Origin: Pacificibacter maritimus
Lineage (GTDB): Bacteria; Pseudomonadota; Alphaproteobacteria; Rhodobacterales; Rhodobacteraceae
DNA length: 64,000 bases
Direction of reading: 5' to 3'
Assembly: GCF_003814915.1 (NCBI RefSeq)
Contig: NZ_RKQK01000001.1
Location: 62,001 to 126,000 of the forward strand
Below are positions 33,523 to 42,827 of the stretch, in pieces. Within the stretch, counting starts at the first letter, position 1; each line of letters starts with the position of its first letter. The notes under the pieces were generated by a model. The model was given only the letters and a program-made list of their open reading frames with translations. It was not told where the DNA came from and ran no database searches. Made by a program: the position numbers and the translations under genes.

Positions 33523-35290
33523 TGGTTTTGCCCTCGGAATACTGCAATCTATAGAGATCGGCATAAAGCCCGCCACGCGACAAAAGTTCATCATGGCTAC
33601 CTTGGTCCACGACACGGCCTTGATCCATCACCACGATTTTATCTGCGCTGCGGATGGTCGAAAGACGGTGTGCGATGACCAAAGTTGTGCGATTTTGCGA
33701 GAGCTTCTCAAGGGCCTCTTGGACAACCTTTTCTGACTGTGCGTCCAATGCTGATGTCGCTTCATCCAACAGTAGAATCGGTCTGTTGCGCAAAATAGCA
33801 CGCGCGATTGCAACCCTTTGGCGTTGGCCTCCTGATAAAGCCGACCCGCGCGGGCCCGCCATCGTGTCCAAACCTTTGTCCAGATCGTTGATGAAATCGG
33901 TGACATGGGCGGCATCCATCGCAGCTTTCAAGTCGGCATCGCTGACCTTTTGCCCCATGGTAATATTGTCGCGCAGGGTTTCGTCAAACAGAAGTGAATC
34001 CTGTGAAACCACAGAATAGAGCCCCCGCAATTCCGCCAAATCCAGATCGGTATTTTGGACATCGCCCAAGGTAATAGATCCAGATTGTGCATCAGCCAAG
34101 CGTGTTAAAAGGCTGAAAATGGTGGATTTCCCAGCACCTGACGCGCCGACAAGCGCTGTGGTTTGCCCTGCTTTTGCTGTGAACGTGGTGCCTTGCAACA
34201 CAGGGGAGTCTGTGTAGGAAAACACAATGTCTTTCAGCACAATATCAGCTTGGCCTGCTGGCATATCGAGTTGTTTTGGCACCGCTGGGCTTATGATTGT
34301 GGGCCTGTGCATGAATATCTCGTACAAGCGTTCCACAGGGGCCATAGCTTGCTGCCACGTGCCCAATGCAGTCCCTAAACGGCGTGCGGGATCAATGACC
34401 AAACCTATAGCGGTGAAAAAGGACATAAATTCGCCAATGGTTTTTTCACCGCTGATGATCTGCCCACCCCCATAGTAAAGCACTGCGCAAAATCCGATGC
34501 CCGCAACAATATCAACCAAAGACGGAATAGCCGCTTGTCCACGTACTGAGCGCAATTCTGAGCGCACGAAAGACGAAATGGTCGATTCAAAACGACCTGT
34601 CTCGCGCTCCTCGGTGCCTGAGAATTTAATCGAGGTTGTGCCGTGAAACACTTCGTCCAAGCGGTTGGAAACCTGTGAGGAAAATTCGCGCGCTTGATAG
34701 GACGTTCGGCGCACCACGTTTTGCAAGGCCGCGATGGGCATCACCAGCAAAGGTGCCGCCGATAAAACGATCAAAGTCCATAGCCAGTCGGTGTATAGGG
34801 CCACGGCCAAAAGCGAAATAACGCCAACCAGATCGCGCCCTAGGCTGGTAAACAAATTGCCCCAAAGTTGTGAAATCTGCTGACTATCGCCACGTGTACG
34901 TTCGATCAAAATGCCCGGAGGGTATTGATGGAAAAAAGGCCCATCTAATGTCAGAATATGTTTCACCAATGATGTTTGCACGCGTGCCGATGTATGTTGC
35001 TGCGCCATTGTGATCAAAACGCGCTGCACAAATGATGACAGGGCGCGCACAACAAAAACCCCCATGATAGCAAAGGCGACCCAAGTGATCGACGATGTGC
35101 TGCCACTGGTCAAAATAGTGTCGAACATCGGCTTGATCATATAGCTGAGCGCCCCCAATGTGAGGCCCTCTAACACCATAAAGACCATCGCACCCAAAAG
35201 TGTTGGCGTGGATTGACGCAGATACCCGCCCCAAAACCAATTCATCAAAACGCGCGACGTCATGGGTTTTCTAGGCTCGGAATTGGTCAT
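33383..35290 (-). CDS. ABC exporter with fused membrane and ATPase domains, MsbA-like
   Basis: A 635-residue half-transporter: six transmembrane helices (about 35-330) then an ATPase domain with Walker A GASGAGKST, signature LSGGQRQR, Walker B ILLLDEATSALD and the H-loop IAHRLST. It works as a homodimer at the inner membrane, probably moving lipid or lipid-linked cargo. Related exporters end near residue 590. Residues 590-635 here are a polar/glycine-rich tail read antisense to the glycosyltransferase gene, so the tail looks like a late extension by overprinting. A phosphatase gene lies 99 nt upstream in the same direction. Confidence 0.92.
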   Translation of the reverse strand: MTNSEPRKPMTSRVLMNWFWGGYLRQSTPTLLGAMVFMVLEGLTLGALSYMIKPMFDTILTSGSTSSITWVAFAIMGVFVVRALSSFVQRVLITMAQQHTSARVQTSLVKHILTLDGPFFHQYPPGILIERTRGDSQQISQLWGNLFTSLGRDLVGVISLLAVALYTDWLWTLIVLSAAPLLVMPIAALQNVVRRTSYQAREFSSQVSNRLDEVFHGTTSIKFSGTEERETGRFESTISSFVRSELRSVRGQAAIPSLVDIVAGIGFCAVLYYGGGQIISGEKTIGEFMSFFTAIGLVIDPARRLGTALGTWQQAMAPVERLYEIFMHRPTIISPAVPKQLDMPAGQADIVLKDIVFSYTDSPVLQGTTFTAKAGQTTALVGASGAGKSTIFSLLTRLADAQSGSITLGDVQNTDLDLAELRGLYSVVSQDSLLFDETLRDNITMGQKVSDADLKAAMDAAHVTDFINDLDKGLDTMAGPRGSALSGGQRQRVAIARAILRNRPILLLDEATSALDAQSEKVVQEALEKLSQNRTTLVIAHRLSTIRSADKIVVMDQGRVVDQGSHDELLSRGGLYADLYRLQYSEGKTITDNRGVAARDRRRSNTETAATGSGPLGAASRWIGSALGLFGRKAD

Positions 35291-35389
35291 TTGAAATCCT
35301 TTGCTAGGCCCTGTGATCTGGCCAAAAGTGCGATCCGTTCAAAACTGCTGTTGAGTATCTTTTCGCCGCTTTGGACGACTTTCGTGGAG

Positions 35390-36079
35390 TTAGGAATGTT
35401 TCCAAAGCGGATTGAACGTGCTGGTGATGGCTGCGCGATCATAATGGGATTCAAACCATGTGCGGATCGGCATATCTCCAAGCCGTTTGGTATCGGCCTC
35501 GTAGCAATCCAGCATATGATCTAAAACGCCAGTTTTGGTACTTTTTAGGTGCATATAACGCCAATTCAATTGCTTGCGCGCCTCGTCGATTGAGGCCCCT
35601 TCGATGTGCAACAAATAAAGTGCTGACACCAATCCAGCGCGGTCTGCGCCAGATTTACAGTGAAACAAAAACGGCTTTTTAAGGGTTTCAAGCAGATCCA
35701 ACAGGTCCAAATATGTCTCTTTTTGCGCCAAGCTGCGCGCGCTGAGGGAGGTGGTGATCAATTCGATCCCCAATTCTTCGCAGGCTTGTTTTTCAAGCAA
35801 CATAAAGCTGATCCGTTTATTCGGATCTCCGCGCAATGACAAAACGGTTTCAATGCCCATACGTTTGTATTTTTTCAATCGTTTGGGCGAAGGCTGGTTC
35901 GACCGCCACACGCCCGGTGCAATTTCCCATAGGTTTTGCCACAGGTCGCGCAAAAATGCGTGATCAAACAGGTAGAAATGCCACATTGCCAAACGGCGGG
36001 TCCGTGGGGTCGATACGTCATTGCCGAAATTGCCGACTCGCGCGTATTCAATATCCTTGAACCGTTGCTTAAGTGTCAT
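35390..36079 (-). CDS. Dual-specificity/tyrosine-type protein phosphatase
   Basis: A 229-residue cysteine phosphatase. Seen: the catalytic signature HCKSGADRAG with nucleophile C141 and R147, preceded by a DSP-type fold (VLSLRGD, ELGIELI) and a general-acid loop region. These bacterial forms may act on phosphotyrosine, inositol phosphates or lipid phosphates. The start is ATG 36079; 46 upstream codons in frame are shadow. It is probably co-transcribed with the ABC exporter gene downstream. Confidence 0.88.
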   Translation of the reverse strand: MTLKQRFKDIEYARVGNFGNDVSTPRTRRLAMWHFYLFDHAFLRDLWQNLWEIAPGVWRSNQPSPKRLKKYKRMGIETVLSLRGDPNKRISFMLLEKQACEELGIELITTSLSARSLAQKETYLDLLDLLETLKKPFLFHCKSGADRAGLVSALYLLHIEGASIDEARKQLNWRYMHLKSTKTGVLDHMLDCYEADTKRLGDMPIRTWFESHYDRAAITSTFNPLWKHS

Positions 36080-36206
36080 GTTCCAACTGCCTCGTTTGGG
36101 TGATTTAATCACAGGTATGTAGCGGCTTACGTGCCTCGTCGCAAGGTTTGGCTGACGATGATGCATGACAGGCGCGGGCGTTGCGCGAGACCAAAAAGAA
36201 TGCGTT

Positions 36207-37313
36207 TTACGCGCCACAGTCTTGCAACGCTAAAGGCAGCGCTGCGGCAAACATTTCCACCTCTGCGGGCAGGCCGATGGACACGCGAATGCACCGATCG
36301 AGCGGCGCCGCCGCGGGCATGCGGATAAAGATACCTCGTTGCGCCAAGGCTGCCACCAAACTGCGGGCAAAGGCGCCATCTTTACCGCAATCTATGGTGA
36401 CAAAGTTTGTGGCCGAGGGCAGGGGGATCAAACCATTGTCTTGTGCGATCTGTGCAATTCTCGCGCGTGCCTTACCCACATGAACAAGCGTTTCATTGAG
36501 ATAAGTTTGGTCCGCCAAAGCCGCATGCGCGCCTGCTTGTCCAACACGATTGACGCCAAAATGATTGCGAATTTTATCGAAGCCGCTGACAATTTCAGGG
36601 TGAGAAATGCCATAGCCGATGCGTGCGCCAGCAAGGCCGTAAGCCTTTGAAAATGTACGAAAACGTATCACGCGCTTGTCGGCCGTGTTCAAGGCGGGGC
36701 GGGTGCTTTGGTCGGCAAATTCACAATAAGCTTCATCCAAGACCATTAAGCAGCCATGGGGCACAGCGTCGATCATGTCTTGCACTGTTTGCGCGCTATG
36801 GGTGCTGCCCATCGGATTGTTCGGATTGGATAAGTATACCAATTTTGCACCGACCTCTTTCGCCTTGGCGATGAGCGCTTTCGGGTCTTCAAAATCCCCC
36901 ATGTAAGGAACTTTGTGCAAGGCGCCGCCAGCGGCGGCCACATGGTAGTTAAATGTGGGATAAGACCCATCGGAGGTCACAACCGCGTCGCCTGCGCCAA
37001 CATAAAGTCGTACCAAAATACCAAGCAAACCGTCGATGCCTTCGCCGATGGTGATGGCCTCAGCTTCGATTTGGTGGTGCTCCGCTAGAGCTGATCGTAG
37101 CGGTTCGTTTTCAGGCACGCCGTATTTCCAGATGCCGCTCAGCGACTCTTGCATGGCTTTTGTGGCTTTGGGAGACGGGCCAAAGGACATTTCATTGGCG
37201 CCCAAACGCGCTTTAAACGGTGCGCCGCGCTGGGCTTCCATCGTTTCTGGGGCGATGAAAGGAATTGTGCTGGGCAGGCTGGCTGCGATGGGTGTGAGGC
37301 GTTTATCTGTCAT
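36207..37313 (-). CDS. Histidinol-phosphate aminotransferase-like PLP enzyme
   Basis: A 368-residue fold-type I aminotransferase of the HisC branch. Seen: LGANEMSFGPSPKA, the PLP-binding VLDEAYCEFAD aspartate/tyrosine pair, FRTFSKAYGLAGARIGY with the Schiff-base lysine, and a late IRMPAAAPLDRCIRVSIG carrying the substrate-carboxylate arginine. It may make histidine precursors or act on aromatic amino acids; no other his gene is nearby. ATG 37313 is preferred, with ATG 37322 as an alternative. The 73-codon extension upstream overlaps the promoter and the divergent small Tat gene. Confidence 0.88.
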   Translation of the reverse strand: MTDKRLTPIAASLPSTIPFIAPETMEAQRGAPFKARLGANEMSFGPSPKATKAMQESLSGIWKYGVPENEPLRSALAEHHQIEAEAITIGEGIDGLLGILVRLYVGAGDAVVTSDGSYPTFNYHVAAAGGALHKVPYMGDFEDPKALIAKAKEVGAKLVYLSNPNNPMGSTHSAQTVQDMIDAVPHGCLMVLDEAYCEFADQSTRPALNTADKRVIRFRTFSKAYGLAGARIGYGISHPEIVSGFDKIRNHFGVNRVGQAGAHAALADQTYLNETLVHVGKARARIAQIAQDNGLIPLPSATNFVTIDCGKDGAFARSLVAALAQRGIFIRMPAAAPLDRCIRVSIGLPAEVEMFAAALPLALQDCGA

Positions 37314-37410
37314 GGATATCATTTGCCCGATTGGCAAATCTGCTGCAACCCCTTGAAAAAGGTCAGCACTGTTACCATATATGTAGAGTAAGCCGAGAGG
37401 AGGGCCATAA

Positions 37411-37584
37411 ATGACCCAGCTGAACCGACGTACATTTCTAATGACTGCTGCTGCGGCGACAACTGCGCGTGCAGTGCCACCTGTGGCAGGATTGATGAAA
37501 TCGCCACCTGCGAAACGCATTTTGACGCTTGTCTACGACAAATCAATCGGCGCGATGCGGGCGATTGATCGCTTGGTGCATTGA
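37411..37584 (+). CDS. Very small twin-arginine-signal protein, 57 residues
   Basis: An ATG preceded by AGGAGGG encodes 57 residues that begin MTQLNRRTFLMTAAAATTAR, a textbook twin-arginine signal (RRTFL), followed by about 30 residues with KRILTLVYDKSIGAMRAIDR. The mature part is too short for a folded cofactor enzyme. It diverges from the HisC-like gene and ends before a strong terminator, so it is a complete transcription unit. I recall similar short proteins in other Rhodobacteraceae but no function. The Shine-Dalgarno and terminator argue that it is real. Confidence 0.75.
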   Translation: MTQLNRRTFLMTAAAATTARAVPPVAGLMKSPPAKRILTLVYDKSIGAMRAIDRLVH

Positions 37585-37616
37585 TTTGGATGTTCCATAG
37601 TCAAAGATGCACAGAA

Positions 37617-37648
37617 AAACGGGCGCGAGATGTCCCTCGCGCCCGTTT
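37617..37648. terminator. Bidirectional intrinsic terminator between the small Tat gene and valS
   Basis: AAACGGGCGCGAG (37617-37629) and CTCGCGCCCGTTT (37636-37648) pair over 13 bp around a 6-nt loop. It serves the small plus-strand gene and the minus-strand valS gene, whose stop is 23 nt away. Confidence 0.93.
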
Positions 37649-37670
37649 GTGATTTTGACGACTGAAATGC

Positions 37671-40600
37671 TTATCCGATTTCAGCCAAGCGATTCAAAGC
37701 CGCTTGCAGTTTGGCTTCTTCCTCTTCGCGGGCTGCCAAATTGGCTTGGGCTTCGGCCACCACGTCAGCTGGAGCAGAGGCTGCGAATTTCGGGTTTTTC
37801 AACCGTCCACGCAGACCGCCCAGTTCTTTGGCCAGTTTTTGCATAGATTTCTCAAGCCGCGCTTTTTCTTCCGCGATATCAATCACGCCTTCAAGGGGCA
37901 GGGCGAATGTGCCGCCCTCAACAGGGATGGTGATCGCACCTTTTGGCATGGCGCCCACAGTCAGGCTATCAACGCGGGCCAGTTTCATGATCAGCGCCTC
38001 ATTGTTGGTCCAAGCTGTTTTGCCAGCCTCATCCAAGTCGACCTGCACCATCGGGATTTTCAGACCCGCAGGCACATGCACTTCGGCGCGCGATGATCGG
38101 ATGCGTTCAATCAGATTGATCACCCAGTTCATTTCACGATCCGCATCGGCATCGATCAATTCGGCGCCATATGTCGGCCAATCGGTGACAGCCAAAAGCC
38201 CGCGATCTGTTTGAACCGTGCCCCAAAGCTCTTCGGTGATGAAGGGCATAAACGGGTGCAACATGATCAGCGCTTGATCCAAAGCCCAACCCATGGTTTG
38301 GCGCGTTTCGGCCAGCACCGCTTCGTCTTCGGCAAAGAGCAATGGTTTCGCGAGTTCCACATACCAGTCGCAGAATTTACCCCAAACAAAGGCGTAAAGC
38401 GCGTTTGCTGCATCGTTGAAACGGTAGGCTTCAATCGCGGCATCGACTTCGGCGCGGGTTTTTGCGACCTCGCCGATGATCCATTTGTTCACCGTGGCCT
38501 CAGGCGTTGGCATCACGGAGGGGTCATAAACCTCGAACACTTGGTTCATTTCGGCAAAACGCGCGGCGTTCCAGATTTTGGTGCCAAAGTTGCGGTAGCC
38601 TTTGATGCTGTCCTCGGACAGTTTCAAAACACCACCGATGGCCGCCATAGAGGCATTAGTGAACCGCAGCGCATCAGCGCCGTATTCGTCAATGATTTCC
38701 AGCGGATCAATGACATTGCCCGTGGTCTTGGACATCTTCTTGCCCTTCTCGTCACGCACGAGCTGGTGCAGGTAAATGGTGTGGAACGGCACTTCGTCGA
38801 CCACAGCCAATTGCATCATCATCATCCGCGCAACCCAGAAGAATAGAATGTCTTGCCCAGTGACCAATACGTCTGTCGAAAAGTATTTCGATGTTTCTTC
38901 AGTCCATTCAGGCCAGCCGAGCGTGCCGATAGGCCAAAGGCCAGAGGAGAACCAAGTGTCCAAAACATCAGGGTCGCGGAACATTGGCACTTCCATCGGA
39001 CCCTCAAAGGATCTGATTTCACCTTCGTTCTTGGTGTCCATCAGCTTGATCTGTTCGGCCAAAAGCGCTGCGGCTTCTTGTTCATCTGCAACGATTCGGA
39101 AATCTGTGCCGTCAGCAGATTGCAGTTTGGCCTTTTCGATTGCCTCTGCTTCCGTCGCCGCACAAATAGGGTACCAATCTTCTTGGCCTGGAACATACCA
39201 AACCGGAATCTGATGCCCCCACCACAATTGACGCGAGATACACCACGGTTCGATATTCTCAAGCCAGTGGTTGTACACTTTGCGCCCTGAATCTGGGATG
39301 ATCTGGGTTTTGCCGTCACGAACAGCATCCAGCGCAGGGCCAACGATTTTTTCAGCGTCAACAAACCACTGATCCGTCAGCATAGGCTCGATCACCACTT
39401 TGGAACGGTCGCCAAAGGGCTGCATCACAGGTTTGTTTTCAACGTAAGGCACGACTTCGGAGACCTCAGTTTCGACGCCCTCATCGTCTTTCACCTTTTT
39501 GGTGACTGTGTGCATCACGGCCAAACCAGCATCGGTGATGTCAGCAATCACAGCTTTGCGCGCCTCAAAACGATCCATGCCACGGTATTTTTCTGGCACA
39601 AGGTTCAGCGCGTCGATCTCAGATTCCGTGGCCTCAGCCCCCGCCGCGATTTCACGCGCGCGGTCCACACACACATCATAAGCCTCGCCATCATCACGCA
39701 TCGCGCCTTTGCGATCCATCAAGCGGTACATCGGCAATTTGCAGCGTTTGGCGACTTGGTAGTCGTTGAAATCATGCGCGCCAGTGATTTTCACAGCCCC
39801 AGAGCCGAAGTCTTTGTCAGGGTATTCATCAGTGACAATCGGGATCAAACGATCACAAAGCGGCAGATGCACCATTTTGCCAACAATAGGCGCGTAACGC
39901 TCGTCACTTGGGTGAACGGCCACAGCGCCATCGCCCAACATGGTTTCGGGGCGTGTGGTTGCGATGGAAATGTAGTCGCGGGTCTCGCGCAGCGTCACAT
40001 TGCCGTCTTCGTCTTTTTCCACGTATTCGTAAGTGTCACCACCCGCGAGCTTGTATTTGAAGTGCCACATGTGGCCTGCAACTTCGATGTTTTCCACCTC
40101 GAGATCAGAAATCGCGGTTTCGAAATGCGGGTCCCAGTTGGTCAAGCGTTTGCCGCGATAGATCAGGCCCTGTTTGTGCATCTCGACAAAGACTTTGATC
40201 ACGGCGTCATGGAAATTGCCCTCTTCGCCAGTAGGGGCGTTTGGCGCGCCAGACATGGTAAAGGCGTTGCGCGACCAGTCACAGGAATTGCCCAAGCGTT
40301 TCATTTGCTCAACGATGGTAGTGCCGTATTGGCCTTTCCAATCCCAAACGCGAGACAGAAAATCATCGCGCGACAATTCAGAGCGTTTCTTGCCCTCATC
40401 GGCCATGAGTTTCTTTTCGACCTGAAGCTGCGTCGCGATACCTGCGTGGTCTTGGCCAGGTTGCCACAGGGTGTCAAAGCCGCGCATACGGTGCCAACGC
40501 ACCATGATGTCTTGCAATGTATGGTTAAAGGCGTGGCCCACGTGCAAAGCGCCTGTCACATTTGGCGGGGGTAACATGATGGTAAAGGTGTCATCGCGTT

Positions 40601-40697
40601 GAGCATTGGCCCCCGCTTTAAAGGCGCCTGCCTTTTCCCAGTCGTCATAAATCCGCTTTTCTGCCGCTTTTGCGTCAAAAATTTTGTCCATGGTCAT
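37671..40697 (-). CDS. valS: Valyl-tRNA synthetase
   Basis: A 1008-residue class I synthetase. Seen: [17 protein letters not shown] (HIGH box, about 41-57), a long editing domain (roughly 200-400), [14 protein letters not shown] (KMSKS box near 665), the anticodon-binding helical domain and a C-terminal coiled coil with [17 protein letters not shown]. The ribosome-binding site is AGGCGG, 6 nt before ATG 40697. The coiled-coil arm is present and full length. It is transcribed alone. Confidence 0.98.
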   Translation of the reverse strand: MTMDKIFDAKAAEKRIYDDWEKAGAFKAGANAQRDDTFTIMLPPPNVTGALHVGHAFNHTLQDIMVRWHRMRGFDTLWQPGQDHAGIATQLQVEKKLMADEGKKRSELSRDDFLSRVWDWKGQYGTTIVEQMKRLGNSCDWSRNAFTMSGAPNAPTGEEGNFHDAVIKVFVEMHKQGLIYRGKRLTNWDPHFETAISDLEVENIEVAGHMWHFKYKLAGGDTYEYVEKDEDGNVTLRETRDYISIATTRPETMLGDGAVAVHPSDERYAPIVGKMVHLPLCDRLIPIVTDEYPDKDFGSGAVKITGAHDFNDYQVAKRCKLPMYRLMDRKGAMRDDGEAYDVCVDRAREIAAGAEATESEIDALNLVPEKYRGMDRFEARKAVIADITDAGLAVMHTVTKKVKDDEGVETEVSEVVPYVENKPVMQPFGDRSKVVIEPMLTDQWFVDAEKIVGPALDAVRDGKTQIIPDSGRKVYNHWLENIEPWCISRQLWWGHQIPVWYVPGQEDWYPICAATEAEAIEKAKLQSADGTDFRIVADEQEAAALLAEQIKLMDTKNEGEIRSFEGPMEVPMFRDPDVLDTWFSSGLWPIGTLGWPEWTEETSKYFSTDVLVTGQDILFFWVARMMMMQLAVVDEVPFHTIYLHQLVRDEKGKKMSKTTGNVIDPLEIIDEYGADALRFTNASMAAIGGVLKLSEDSIKGYRNFGTKIWNAARFAEMNQVFEVYDPSVMPTPEATVNKWIIGEVAKTRAEVDAAIEAYRFNDAANALYAFVWGKFCDWYVELAKPLLFAEDEAVLAETRQTMGWALDQALIMLHPFMPFITEELWGTVQTDRGLLAVTDWPTYGAELIDADADREMNWVINLIERIRSSRAEVHVPAGLKIPMVQVDLDEAGKTAWTNNEALIMKLARVDSLTVGAMPKGAITIPVEGGTFALPLEGVIDIAEEKARLEKSMQKLAKELGGLRGRLKNPKFAASAPADVVAEAQANLAAREEEEAKLQAALNRLAEIG

Positions 40698-40854
40698 GTT
40701 AAACCGCCTAATACGTCATTCCTGTTGCTGCGTTATGTACCGCGCAGACGCACTGAGGGAAAGGGTGAAACCCGTTGATGTAGATCTCCTGAAGGACCAC
40801 GACCGCCACGTTTTTCGCCAATTACGGTGTTTAAGCGTCTTGGCCCTAGGAGAA

Positions 40855-42057
40855 ATGCTTATGCGACAGTCGAATTCTGGTATCCAAAACAAGCTTGATA
40901 GCCTTGTCGCACGGCGGGGGCATCACGGCGCCGCTTTTTCGGCTTACCGTGAAAATGATGGGGCAGAGTTTCATTTCAAAAGCGGAAATCTGACAGCTCG
41001 CAAGGCATATTTTGGTATGAGCACAACGCATTTATATGTCACTGCGATCATTTTACAGATGTGTGCCGAGGGAAAGCTGGCGCTCGATACGCCTTTTACC
41101 GCCTATTTGACGGGGCACAGATACTGCGAAAATCTGCATGTCCTAGCGGGGGAGGATTACACCGAAAACGTGACTTTGCGTCATTTGATGCAGCATCGTT
41201 CTGGCCTACAGGGGCGGCCTTTGTTTGATCAGGCTGTCTACGGCAGGGGCAAGGATCTTGATGCTGCATGGACTGTTGAAGATGTCGTGGCGCGGGTGCG
41301 CAGCCACGGGGCCATTTGCGCGCCAGGTGGGCGTCGCCGTGCCCTCTATAGTGATGCGCATTTTCACCTGTTGGGTAAGGTGATCGAAGAAATTGATGGC
41401 ATGTCATTTGCAAAAGCTGTGCAGTGCCGCATCACGCAGCCGCTGGGGTTGACGTCGACCTATGTTTATTGTGATCCCTCTGATCGGCGCCCAGCGACTT
41501 TGATCGGCCGCCGCGGACCGCTTCATGTGCCTTTGGCGATGGCATCCTTGCAAGCAGAAAGCGGAATTGTCACCACATCGCGCGAAGCATTGCTGTTTTG
41601 TCGGGCCTTTTTTGAAGGCTATCTTTTTGATCGCAAGTACCTGAAATATATCGAAGAATTTTCACCAATGCGGGCAGGTATTTCATACGGATTGGGGTTT
41701 ATGCAAGCAAAGCTGCCGTGGATCGCAAGGTTGCCTGCTGCGCTGGGCGCGCCGACAGGGATATTGCAGCAAGCGCCACGATTTTCGGGGTATCTCGCCG
41801 GAAACAATTCATTCTTATTTTTTGCACCTGAGGAAAGAATATATATCGCGGGCACTTTGAATAAGATGGCTTCGCCCAATAGTTGCCTGCGCTTGTTGAC
41901 CGAATGTGTGGAGGCGATTGCGCAGCATAAAATCGCGCCTGTTCAACCGCCAGCTGCCCCGCGTGTTGCGCGTTCATTTGGTGCGAATGGGGTGGGCAGC
42001 ACGCCGTCGCAGCCCGTGAAGGCGCGTTGGTCTTTGAGGCAGGTTGTCCAAAGCTGA
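40855..42057 (+). CDS. Beta-lactamase-fold serine hydrolase with altered active-site motifs
   Basis: A 400-residue class C beta-lactamase/esterase-like protein. The helix after the nucleophile (YVTAIILQMCAEGKLALDTPF) and LMQHRSGLQG place it clearly in the family. The SxxK motif reads S56-T-T-H59, so the general-base lysine is histidine, and the YxN motif reads Y165-S-D167. No signal peptide is visible, so it may be cytoplasmic. The ATG at 40855 has AGGAGAA just upstream; the open frame before it overlaps the valS promoter. It could be an esterase with unusual chemistry or a non-catalytic binding protein. Confidence 0.78.
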   Translation: MLMRQSNSGIQNKLDSLVARRGHHGAAFSAYRENDGAEFHFKSGNLTARKAYFGMSTTHLYVTAIILQMCAEGKLALDTPFTAYLTGHRYCENLHVLAGEDYTENVTLRHLMQHRSGLQGRPLFDQAVYGRGKDLDAAWTVEDVVARVRSHGAICAPGGRRRALYSDAHFHLLGKVIEEIDGMSFAKAVQCRITQPLGLTSTYVYCDPSDRRPATLIGRRGPLHVPLAMASLQAESGIVTTSREALLFCRAFFEGYLFDRKYLKYIEEFSPMRAGISYGLGFMQAKLPWIARLPAALGAPTGILQQAPRFSGYLAGNNSFLFFAPEERIYIAGTLNKMASPNSCLRLLTECVEAIAQHKIAPVQPPAAPRVARSFGANGVGSTPSQPVKARWSLRQVVQS

Positions 42058-42117
42058 CCTATCTATTGGCCTCGCGTTGTGGTGGTGAATGTGCCGCGCC
42101 TTTTGGGCGCGCACTGT

Positions 42118-42549
42118 TTAAATCGAGCGGTCGAATTTAACGCTGAGGTGAATCAGACTTTCGATATCCTGCACCTCTGTAATGGCTGTGATTTGATCGA
42201 GTGTTTGATCAATTTCTTCAGTGCTGGCGCAGGCGATTTGTGCAATTAAATCAACACGCCCCGTCGAGGTCGCGACCATTTCTACTTCTGGGATGCTTTT
42301 AAGTTTGGCAACGACGCTGACAGAGGCGCGCGATTCGCAATATATCAAAACAGTGGCTTTGATACGCCGCGCTAAGGCGACATCCCCAAGCTTGATCGTG
42401 TAGCCTGCAATTGTGCCGTTGGTTTCAAGTTTTTCAAGACGGGCCTGAACCGTGGAGCGCGCCACTTTAAAACGGCGCGCCAATCGTGACACCGAAGTTG
42501 ATGAATCAGTTGCCATCGCCGTCAGGATTTTTTGGTCGAGATCGTCCAT
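42118..42549 (-). CDS. Lrp/AsnC-family transcriptional regulator
   Basis: A 143-residue regulator: an N-terminal helix-turn-helix (DLDQKILTAMATDSSTSVSR, RFKVARSTVQARL) and a C-terminal RAM ligand domain. It diverges from the ornithine decarboxylase gene with 278 nt between start codons, so control of polyamine or amino-acid supply is plausible. Paired direct repeats and a hairpin lie in the shared region. The ligand is probably an amino acid such as ornithine, arginine or lysine. Confidence 0.92.
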   Translation of the reverse strand: MDDLDQKILTAMATDSSTSVSRLARRFKVARSTVQARLEKLETNGTIAGYTIKLGDVALARRIKATVLIYCESRASVSVVAKLKSIPEVEMVATSTGRVDLIAQIACASTEEIDQTLDQITAITEVQDIESLIHLSVKFDRSI

Positions 42550-42570
42550 ATTTTAACCTTATCAGTGTTG

Positions 42571-42641
42571 CCACGGGGATGTTTCCGTGGGGGCAGCCTA
42601 TCAGAGCTTACAATTTGACTTCAATACCTAACAATTTAACT
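42571..42641. promoter_or_regulatory. Hairpin and paired direct repeats between the Lrp gene and the decarboxylase gene
   Basis: CCACGG (42571-42576) pairs with CCGTGG (42585-42590) around 8 nt. To its right ACAATTTGACT (42610-42620) and ACAATTTAACT (42631-42641) agree at 10 of 11 bases and start exactly 21 bp apart, two helical turns. Lrp-family proteins bind such phased repeats. The TTGACT in the first copy could also be a -35 box. Confidence 0.45.
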
Positions 42642-42677
42642 GACATTATGTACATTTCAACTCTTTTTATCGGTGAA

Positions 42678-42764
42678 ATGACGATGCATATATCCGGAAC
42701 TTGTTTTCAGGATCAAAGGGCAGCGGCGACGCTCGTACCTGGCCTGGTTTGGATTAACGCGTAA
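42678..42764 (+). CDS. Putative 28-residue leader peptide upstream of ornithine decarboxylase
   Basis: An ATG with GGTGAA directly before it opens a 28-codon frame starting MTMHISGTCFQDQ and ending PGLVWINA; a second ATG lies two codons later. The TAA stop (42762-42764) falls in the loop of a predicted hairpin. The encoded peptide resembles no known leader that I can name. Leader peptides that sense ornithine control speF in gammaproteobacteria, so an analogous role is possible. The evidence is position and structure only. Confidence 0.4.
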   Translation: MTMHISGTCFQDQRAAATLVPGLVWINA

Positions 42765-42827
42765 GCGCATTCCCAACCGGACACCCCGGGTAAGATAGTG
42801 GCTGCAACTGTTGGTGAGGACACGCTA
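42720..42827 (+). promoter_or_regulatory. speF-type structured leader of the ornithine decarboxylase mRNA
   Basis: An RNA motif called speF has been described upstream of ornithine decarboxylase genes in Alphaproteobacteria. The region here is strongly structured: AGCG/CGCT (42722-42733) with loop GCGA; GGTTTGGA (42746-42753) with TCCCAACC (42771-42778), one mismatch; and CCGG (42777-42780) with CCGG (42786-42789). The last two stems share bases 42777-42778 and cannot form together, which suggests a switch. No T-run follows, so control would be at translation or by Rho. Assignment to the Rfam family is from memory and context. Confidence 0.6.

Noticed and set aside
39510-40574. 354-codon plus-strand open frame inside valS
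   Set aside because: It lies antisense to the HIGH-box and editing regions of valyl-tRNA synthetase and has no ribosome-binding site or domain.
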